64,000 nucleotides of DNA from NCBI GenBank assembly GCA_963920525.1, contig OY986438.1:53579753-53643752 (forward strand). The letters run 5' to 3'. A model generated the notes under the pieces. It was not told the origin of the DNA, searched no databases, and saw nothing but the letters and a program-made list of their open reading frames with translations. The DNA comes from Dichetophora obliterata (Eukaryota; Arthropoda; Insecta; Diptera; Sciomyzidae). Shown piece after piece: positions 56,298 to 64,000 of the stretch (its first letter is position 1; each line of letters begins with the position of its first letter). A program made the translations under genes and the position numbers.

Positions 56298-56417
56298 AAA
56301 GCTTTTGGCTTTCAACCCTATTTTATTGCATAGATTCAATATTATTTTGAAGAATTACAATACAATTCACTTTTTAGATTTTAAAAATCCGTGTTTTTAA
56401 CAGCTACTTCTGGTGTC

Positions 56418-56572
56418 TCTTAACCCGAATCACCCTGGGTAAATTTTTTTTAAATTTTCAGAATGACATGTTAACGCAAATATAAAATGGTTTAAACTAA
56501 AATAAGCACATTTTAAGTGTTTGTGTTTGCGTTGCCATATGGCAACGACAGGGTGTCTCGGGTTAAGGTGGC
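56418..56572. repeat. Short MITE with internal palindrome
   Basis: The ends pair imperfectly (CTTAACCCGAATCACCCTG with CAGGGTGTCTCGGGTTAAG). Inside is a perfect 18-bp palindrome, CGTTGCCATATGGCAACG (56530-56547). Confidence 0.65.
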
Positions 56573-56659
56573 CACCTTGGTCCTCTGTAATTCTGCCTAA
56601 CAATAACCGATGTCTGTCGGTTTTGTTATATATATCTGTTGTCTGATATCTCTTTTTTG

Positions 56660-56712
56660 TCAAAACTATGCTGATGATATAAAAATCTATCGTTGTTCGC
56701 GCCGATCTGGTG
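56660..56712 (+). pseudogene. Possible reverse-transcriptase YADD scrap
   Basis: The frame reads NYADDIKIYRC, close to the RT motif at 38867 (IYADDMKIYR). It runs straight into the Tc1 fragment that follows. With only ten residues it may be coincidence. Confidence 0.35.
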
Positions 56713-57118
56713 ATGCCATTCAAAGACACCATGTCAAGCAAACAGTGAAGCATGGAGGAGGAAACGTTGGGGTTACTTTATATGGTGGCATGTTGGACCG
56801 CTCCAAAACATGAACATTGTACAGACCCATCTTCTCGATTTTGTTGAGATGAGTTTCCATCCTGAAGAAGAAATAACATTTCAACAGGATGGCGACCCAA
56901 AACATACTTCGAAAATTGTAAAAGAATGGCTGACAGCACAGAATTTTAAATTGATGCAGTGGCCCGCGCAAAGCACCGACCTCAATCCGATTGAAAATTT
57001 GTGGTCAATCGTGAAAAGACTGTTGGGGAAGAACCAAACAGCCCCATCGAATCTTGAAGATGTGTGGCAACATGTTCTGCGGGAGTGGCAAAAAATTCCA
57101 AACGAAATAATACAATAA
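56712..57118 (+). pseudogene. Tc1-like (DD34E) transposase fragment
   Basis: The first piece ends with TVKHGGGNV, the conserved block around the first Asp region. After a deletion and frameshift the frame at 56810-57118 contains FQQDGDPKHTS with the second Asp and STDLNPIENLW with the final Glu; 34 residues separate them. It ends at EWQKIPNEIIQ. The helix-turn-helix region and the first catalytic Asp segment are missing. It is inactive. Confidence 0.87.
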
Positions 57119-57449
57119 TTGGTTGAAAGTATGCCAAATTGTATGAAAATGGTAATAAAAACCAAAATGGTTATGGACCAAATATTGAAAATATACTCCA
57201 ATATTATCGTTTTCAAAAAGTGCAAAATTAAGTACATACGAGTTGTTTTCATTTTATTTTTTTTTTTCTCTTGAATTAATTCTTTTTCGTTTTGTGTTAT
57301 ATCTATTGTGTTAAGAATTAAACAACAAATAAATGAAAAAGAAATTGTTCGATTTGCTAAGTTGTTGCTCTTTTTATGCACTTTGGAATGCAAGAAGTTC
57401 AAACATGTACTAATTTTTGCTCCCCGCTTTACATTCTGTTTTTATTTAA

Positions 57450-57824
57450 AAACCATGCAATTTCAAAAACAATTTCTGCCTTTGCTTAAACAAAGTGTAA
57501 GACCGCATTTTGCACACTTAACGAAGATAAGTCTTCCACATCCAGGAAGCTTACAGGGAGCCTTTGAGAAATCCATTTGGGAAAATGACCGACACCATCT
57601 AAACGAGCTTCTTTCAATGGAACTGGAGCAGATTTTGGATGTTTTCGTTTCAGCTCGATCTGTTTTCTCAAGTTATTGAATGGTCTCCCACGCTTAGTTA
57701 CTTCAATTTCGATGCGACAAAGTGTTTCTGCTACAGACACTTTAGAGTCTGCTAAGGAAAAAAGCTTATCATTTGTATTTCTTTGTGTTTCAACACGTCT
57801 AATTTTTGTAAATGACTCATTCAT
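57450..57824 (-). pseudogene. piggyBac-type transposase, C-terminal fragment
   Basis: The minus strand begins MNESFTKIRRVETQRNTN and continues with KRGRPF and SAPVPLKEARLDGVGHFPKW, the latter a hallmark of the piggyBac C terminus just before its cysteine-rich domain. After one frameshift the next frame reads CKLPGCGRLIFVKCAKCGLT and LCLSKGRNCF, supplying the cysteine pairs of that domain. The catalytic core is absent. The assignment rests on these linked motifs. Confidence 0.75.
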
Positions 57825-58116
57825 TTTTCATGTAAGCCCATTATTAAAAAAAAAATTTACTTATACAAAAGCCGTGAATTGGAATTTATTATTTTCAACA
57901 AATAATAAAATATTCGATGGTACCATTTTTTCGATTTGACATTAATTTTATTTTTTGCGAGTAGCAAATCTGCCTGATTGACGCCTACAATGAACTTGTT
58001 TTAGTTTCGAATAATGGCTGAGCAATCAACATATTTCAACACTTGCATTTTCTCTCGTCTTTGAGATTTAGAAATAGGCTATTCTCTAATGAAGTTTGAT
58101 GCAACAGTAGCTATTT

Positions 58117-58490
58117 TTGTCTTTCCACGTAACTACTAATATGTCAAGATCGTGTGATTTAACCCCATTGGATTATTATCTTTGGGGTTATGTAAAGTCA
58201 CTTGTCTACGTCGATAAACCACAAACAATTGAACACCTGGAAATCAACATTCGAAGAGTTATCGGCGAGATACGGCCGCAAATGCTGCGAAAAGTTTGCG
58301 AAAATTGGTGTTCCAGATTGCGCCTTGTACGCGCCAGCCGTGGCGGCCACATGGCCAAAATCATATTTAAACGTAAATGTCGTAAAATTTTCTGTCCAAT
58401 AAAGCTCATTTCATTGATATTAAAAATATATTACTGTATTTTATTATGAATTAAACTTGTATCACTTTATAAAAAACACCCTTTACAAGA
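58117..58490 (+). pseudogene. DD41D mariner transposase C-terminal fragment with 3' end
   Basis: SRSCDLTPLDYYLWGYVKSL carries the third catalytic Asp; the frame continues to ASRGGHMAKIIF, as in the mariner at 17989-18606 but of a different subgroup. A likely right terminus, TAAAAAACACCCTTTA, lies at 58470-58487. Everything upstream of the last third is gone. Confidence 0.82.
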
Positions 58491-58539
58491 TAAGAGAATA
58501 TGCAATAAAGAACATATAGTAGCTAAAAATAAACTTAGC

Positions 58540-59391
58540 TCCAAAGATGAAAAGTATGTTTTAAGAGAAATAATAAAAAACCAATTTTTATCTGCTCCAA
58601 AACTAGAGGTCATGTTAAAACTCAATTTGAAAAAGAGTGTACACTCAGAAACAGTTTGAAGAGTTTTGAGAAAAAAATTGATTAAATAGAAGAGAAAAAT
58701 ATAAAAGAACTCCTCAGTTTCGTGCGTGATCAAGTGACCAAAGACTTTTCATTCTGGAGCAAGGTTAATAGGTTAACAGAATAAATTGAGATATTAGAAT
58801 TTTTTAATTATAAACATTTATGAAAGGTTTTAGTTACCGATGAGAGTTAATTTAATTTATTTGGCTCAAATGGAAGGCGGAAACCGAATGAAGAATTTTG
58901 CAATACAAATTTTAAGCATACAGTTAAGCATGGTAGAGGATCAGTCATGGTTTGGGGCTGCGTCTGATGTTGGAAGGATTAATTTTATTGATAATTTAGT
59001 ATAATGGACTAAAAAATGTTCCTTGACATTCTCATGGCGCACGTAAAAGAAAGTGCGGGTAAATAAGGAATTGCAGACTATTTTTAGTTTTACCAAGACA
59101 ATGACCTGAAACATACGATGCTCTTGGTAAAGAATTGTGTACTTGATATATATCCAAATGTCATGAAAACAGCCTTACAAGGCCCAGATTAAAATGTTAT
59201 AGAACATCTATGGGATGAACTTGAACCCAGAAGAGTATCAGAGATGGGCAACTAAAGATGTATTAAGAAGTATCCTAAGTGAAGAGTGGAATCAGATTAG
59301 AGCTGATGTTTGTAAAAATTTGATTGCACCCATGCCAAAAAGGCTGCAGGCAGTCATAAAAGAAAATGGATTGGCAACAAAATATTAAATT
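58540..59391 (+). pseudogene. Decayed Tc1-like transposase
   Basis: In order: an N-terminal-domain-like stretch (FLSAPKLEVMLKLNLKKSV, 58585-58650), VTDES with the first Asp (about 58834), TVKHGRGSVMVWGC (about 58920), FYQDNDLKHT with the second Asp (about 59092), and NVIEHLWDELEPR with the final Glu (about 59195). Several stops and shifts break the frame. A phrase CTGCCCGACTT...TGTGAGC occurs at 59419 and again at 59614, possibly element-end sequence. Confidence 0.8.
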
Positions 59392-62300
59392 CTTAGTTTT
59401 AGCATTGAATTCCCTATCTGCCCGACTTTTAATGTGAGCTCATTTTTAAAGCTTTGATTTGATTAAATTTTGTTTTACCGTTATGTTCTAATTCTTCAAC
59501 TATGTTTCTATTTAATTTTGCTGACCAATAAATAACATTTTGAAAAAAATATTTACTCCAAGTTGCTACTTACATTTTCATTTCTGAAACCAATACGAAA
59601 GTACTAAGGAATGCCTGCCCGACTTACGTTGTGAGCCTCTGTAGCAAAACGAAAAATAAATATAGATTTTGCAGCCTGCATAACCACAAGCTCTTTATGA
59701 ACAGTGGCTTTAATACTGCTTTTAGATATTTGTTTCGGTAACGCTCCTGAAGAAAACGAATTAATTTGAGAAGGTGCAGGAACCACATTTGAGGCAATAC
59801 AAGTTTCAGCGTAAGTATTTTTTTGTGCCAGAAACGCGAGGAGAATCAGCATATACCTCTATGACTGCTATTTCTTTAACAAAAGGAGAAATCTGATCAG
59901 CTGACGCAGCGACCTTGTAATGATTGTTCAGCTTCGGGTAACAATTTTCATCATCGAAGCTATTTCAGGTGATTTAATAACATGCGCACGTAAGGGTTAA
60001 AGGCTTAGCTCATCGGACGGGGGGGGGGGGCTTTGTTGCGTCTCACTGAAGAGTCAAAACAAGAGAGATTTACGTGCTTAAGAAACTAGAGGGGATAGAA
60101 AAATTAAAACAAATTACGGACGGACAAATAAAAGTGAGTGAATCTCTTAAACACAAAAACAATAACAGAATGGAAGACAGACGCACTTAGCAACAGAGCA
60201 AGATGTTGATGTTCTGCTTACCCATATGATGAATTAATGTGTACCTACATCAATTTGTTTTATGTGAGTACCTGTATTGTAATTGAATTTAGTACTGCAA
60301 TTGAAAAATGGTAATACTTTTGTACCGTACGCTCAGAAGCTATTACAATCACGTTTGCCAACAATTTGACCCAAGATCAATAAGAATGGCTGCTCTTCGA
60401 TCATTTCCGGCAAATGATCTTTCCTTTTTATAATTTGGACATCACATGGTGAAGTTGCTTAAATTCTAAAATTTGTTAGATTTAAATATAAAGTTGCCAA
60501 TAAAACTGAACTCCACTGGATCAAGATTTTTAGTACCAAAATAAAATATTATTTTTTTTGGTAAACAAGTATTTTTAGTATCACTAGTTATTTGAAAGAA
60601 AAGAAAAAAAAGGTACGTAAATTATCAAGTAAGGTAATATGGAGATCATAGGTTTCATGCTAAATTCTGTGCAGGTAAAATTTGGGAGCTGTTTGAATTG
60701 ATGGTAATGCCAATACATCTGGCTGGAACTCAGATTGGCTCTTCGGCGCATAAAAAACCTGCATCAACTTCATCTTCATTCAGTTTCTTTTAAGCGCGTG
60801 GAGCACCAAGAACAGAAACGACAAAATGCAAAAACATGCAGTTCAATTAAAAATCTAAAATATTATTGACCAATACTTAACTAAAAGCAGAGTAAGAATT
60901 AAAACATATTTGGTAAAATCATGCAGACGTGCGTTAATATAAAGTGATCAAAATTAAAACAAAACTAGTAAGGAAAAAATGTGATTAAAATACATACTTA
61001 CAAATATATTGCACAAAACGGGAAAAGAAAAAAAAACTATATTACAAGTTAACTAAAATCTTATTTAAAAGAAAAAAAAAATCCATAATTTACTACTATA
61101 TACTACTGACTAAATTGCACTAAATAGTTTGATTAGTTAATTATCTTAAAGCTAGTGTTAAATAATTAAATAACAATTCAAAAAAGAATCTAAACCTAAT
61201 TACTTATAATATTGTAAAACGTACATAAATAATCTAAAAGAGTCTATTAATAATCAATACACAATACATAAGCAGCTATCTGAATATACAAGCAGCTGAA
61301 TTTTGGTATACCTAAATAAAATTTTTTTTTGTAGTGAGAGTGCACGCACAATATTACGGTGGTCTTAAAATTTTTTTTTTTGAACATGCTTAAAGTTTAA
61401 AACATTTATCTTTTTTTTACTATCAACAGCATAACACAAATGAAGGGCCTTTCATCGTGGGATGTTAAGTTTGTGGTGAGTTTCATGCATATAAAAAAAT
61501 AGTTTTCCTTTTACTCTTTTACATTTAAAAAAAATATATAACAATTTAAGAATTTAAAAAAAAAAAAACAAACAAACAAGTAAACTCAATTATATTAATT
61601 ATCACGTTTAAAGTAAAATAAATTAAATTACTACTAAGGGTTAACACTGTGTTAATGTATTGGCCATGTTAACACAAAGCTGTTAAGTTAACAAAAGGTT
61701 TTAAAAACATGGTCAATGGGCCTTTGCCCATGTTAACATAAGTGATTAGTGCTTAGTATACGGTGCAGCTGCGGCGCAGTTAACTACATGTAAAATAAAT
61801 AACGCAGCGCACTCTCTCTGCTTTGCATATTTTTGGCGTAGCATAAGCGAACACCTTGCAAGAGCGGCTTACGCATTTTGTTTTAGCGAAATTAATTTTA
61901 CATACATTGCAATGTAACTCATTTCTATTTAGATCACTCATTGTTTTGTTTTCTTTTATGACTCTCTTATTCTATTTAACGTTGATTCTATAAAACCATT
62001 GCAATAATCTGACAACTTTTAAGTGTTGGAAAACGTAATAATGTCGCGATTCAATATTTAATATTTTAGAATAATATAAACCGAAATGATTATAAAGAAA
62101 ATGTAAATGGTGCATTAAAATATAATGAATTCAGCTATAAGTTTTTGGTCTTATAAACTAACGAATTAAATATGAATTTTTAAAATTAAAGATTTTGTTA
62201 ACATAATGAGTGTGGAATAAAATTTATAGGTTGCGAATGTAATCAACCCGTTGGTATTGCTTTGGTTGGGACGGGGGAGAAGATAAGATCTCTCGCAGTT

Positions 62301-63897
62301 ATGGTTGGGCAGGGAAAAAGTGAGATCAATGGCATCTTAATAACACCTAGTGTCATCTCATATTGTTTATCTATATGGTCAATATTTTGTGTATATTTTA
62401 TTTTTAAATTTGCTGATTTGATAGTTATGGAATTGTGCATGAATAATTTCTTTTTTTTGTGATCATAAGGCGTACTGCATAAGGTGTATAGAGCACGAAC
62501 TCTACCCAATACGACGAGCTCAAGCCTGGAACCGAAATCATGCACATCGCTCCTTACACGCATGACATTTCCGGTCTATGACACCCAATATCCCAACCTT
62601 TACTACCAAAACTGTTCTCACAATAATTTATGATAGCCCCGATTTGTTTTTATACGAAACCGGTTTTATTTTTTTTTTAACACATCAGGCCAAAAGAGAG
62701 ATATTTACTTAAACTTCATTTTATTAATCTTTATTTCATTCTTTTTAAATCAAATAATTTCATTATGCGTTTTTTTCACTTTGAATTTGATAAATGCAAT
62801 AACAGAAATAAAAATATATGTTCTAGTTCAAGTTTAGCTATTCTCCTTCACTTATTAGTGAGCAAGCATTTCTTAGGAATGAATGAAAATGGAACATATG
62901 TTGCTACATTAATCTGCTAGTTGTTGTTGGGTAAATAATTAAATTCTTAATATATAGCTTATAGTGAATTCTAGTTTGTTTATGTTATTTTAGTTAAATG
63001 CTTTAGTTTATATGTTAGTATTATACACGTATCTGTAATTAATTTATTTTTATGTTTGTTTTAACTATCTTCTTTCACTTTTAATAACTACTTAAGGTAC
63101 ATTAGTTTTACAAATTGCGATATTTTATATGTTTATTTTTTTTATTGTTTTTATTTGGTTATTAGTATTAACGAAAATTAGAGAAAAAAAAGAGAAAAAT
63201 TATTCTTGTTTAGCAATTATTATAGTAGAGATTCTAAGACTTTTATCTATGTGAATATTGATTCACATTACGTAAATATGTGTACCTGTCAGTATACTTA
63301 GGTAATTTAAATTTAGCTATATATGGTATATGATATTTGAGTTATGTATGTATATACATACACATATGTATATAAATGTATAACCAAATATGTATATATA
63401 AATGTATTTCTATGCACAATAACGTGGTTATTAAATTTTTATAATATACAATTATTAAAATGGTAAACTTACATTGTTGTTTGATTTTTTTTTCTTACGA
63501 AATCCGATGCAGCAGGCCTGATGCAGGAATTGTTGTTGTGAATGAGACGTAGCAACTATTTTAATTTATCACTATTAGAAAATGTGTATATGCTTAAATT
63601 TCCTTTATATATTTTACTACTGTACCATGCTTTTTTATTTTTTTTTCTCTTTCTTCTTTTAATAGGTATTTTACTTTTTGTATTCAATACTGAATTTAAT
63701 TATTACTTTACTTAACTAAACTTTAACTTTTAATCTAATAGTTATCGAAGTTTTAAGCATATCTAAGAGCTTTAAATCGTTTTAAGAAGATTTTAGTAGT
63801 TTTCAACACTTCTTAGCAAACTCAATAGTTTTTTTCTTTTCTTAGTTTTAAGCACATTAAAGTCGGATTTTTCGTCGTTGTCGTGTGTTAGCAAATA
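59392..63897. other. Unassigned AT-rich region
   Basis: No gene could be supported. A 12-G run lies at 60019-60030. Frames at 59604-59852 (minus) and 62243-62563 (minus) match nothing I know. From 62650 the sequence is strongly AT-rich with TATA-type simple repeats (63340-63410), compatible with intron or 3' untranslated DNA. Confidence 0.4.
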
Positions 63898-64000
63898 ATG
63901 ACTGAGGACTGGACTGTGCTGAAGAACAGAAGAATGCGTGATCGGCTGCAGATCTTCGGCAGTAGAGTAATAGAGAAATTTGAGTTTCTCGGTTTAGCAT
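63898..64000 (+). CDS. Possible start of a gene running off the right edge
   Basis: An ATG at 63898 opens a frame of 34 codons to the window end (begins MTEDWTVLKNRRMRD). This part is markedly less AT-rich than the preceding 3 kb. The opposite strand is also open across the same stretch, so the call is weak. Confidence 0.25.
   Translation, partial: MTEDWTVLKNRRMRDRLQIFGSRVIEKFEFLGLA

Noticed and set aside
59604..59852. Minus-strand frame of 82 residues
   Set aside because: No recognisable domain; upstream frames conflict.
62243..62563. Minus-strand frame of 106 residues
   Set aside because: No family resemblance I could defend; mixed low-complexity.
1..64000. LTR retrotransposon, endogenous virus or CRISPR array
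   Set aside because: No LTR pair, integrase, protease, envelope or viral replication motif was seen, and no spaced direct repeats of CRISPR type.

Overview
This window is non-coding, AT-rich nuclear DNA from an animal, very probably a higher fly (Diptera). The case rests on an I-clade retrotransposon with RNase H, CR1/jockey-like elements, Tc1/mariner, Tigger, piggyBac, hAT and PIF/Harbinger remnants, a ribosomal protein L5 gene copy with a short fly-type intron end, and roughly 60-nt introns in an unrecognised pseudogene. The order is inferred; the sequence alone does not name a species. No LTR retroelement, viral insertion, CRISPR array or rRNA was found. All tRNA-like stretches look like SINE heads.

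Layout. 1-8.4 kb: AT-rich DNA with a foldback element (0.6-1.0 kb), a small palindromic MITE (4.56 kb), a non-autonomous hAT element with an 8-bp target duplication (5.0-5.8 kb) and old diverged repeats. 8.4-14.4 kb: a full-length, apparently intact I-like non-LTR retrotransposon with two ORFs and a 14-bp target duplication; this is the best-preserved coding unit. 14.4-23.8 kb: MITEs, three tRNA-derived SINE families, a decayed Tigger (pogo) element carrying an internally deleted DD41D (rosa-like) mariner, and the 3' end of a non-LTR element split by a piggyBac-type element in a TTAA site. 23.8-32 kb: mostly unique DNA, a broken three-exon gene for a secreted protein, a nested foldback, and a partial RpL5 pseudogene interrupted by a PIF/Harbinger-type MITE. 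32-36 kb: a truncated hAT end abutting a 437-bp (ATACT)n array, a dead Tc1-like transposase and a diverged tandem duplication. 36-41 kb: a CR1-like element with a PHD-finger ORF1, followed by another hAT derivative. 41-51 kb: largely unrecognised sequence, a possible small secreted ORF with a TATA box, and a 1.8-kb hAT element containing a large foldback. 51-60 kb: decayed non-LTR, Tc1, mariner and piggyBac fragments and several MITEs. 60-64 kb: AT-rich sequence with nothing firm except an ORF running off the right edge.

How it works together. Only the I-like element could still encode a working mobile unit: ORF1 would bind its RNA, and ORF2 would nick the target, copy the RNA and degrade the RNA strand. 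The non-autonomous elements depend on transposases encoded elsewhere. The nested insertions give a relative order of events: Tigger before mariner, non-LTR before piggyBac-type element, RpL5 copy before Harbinger-type MITE.
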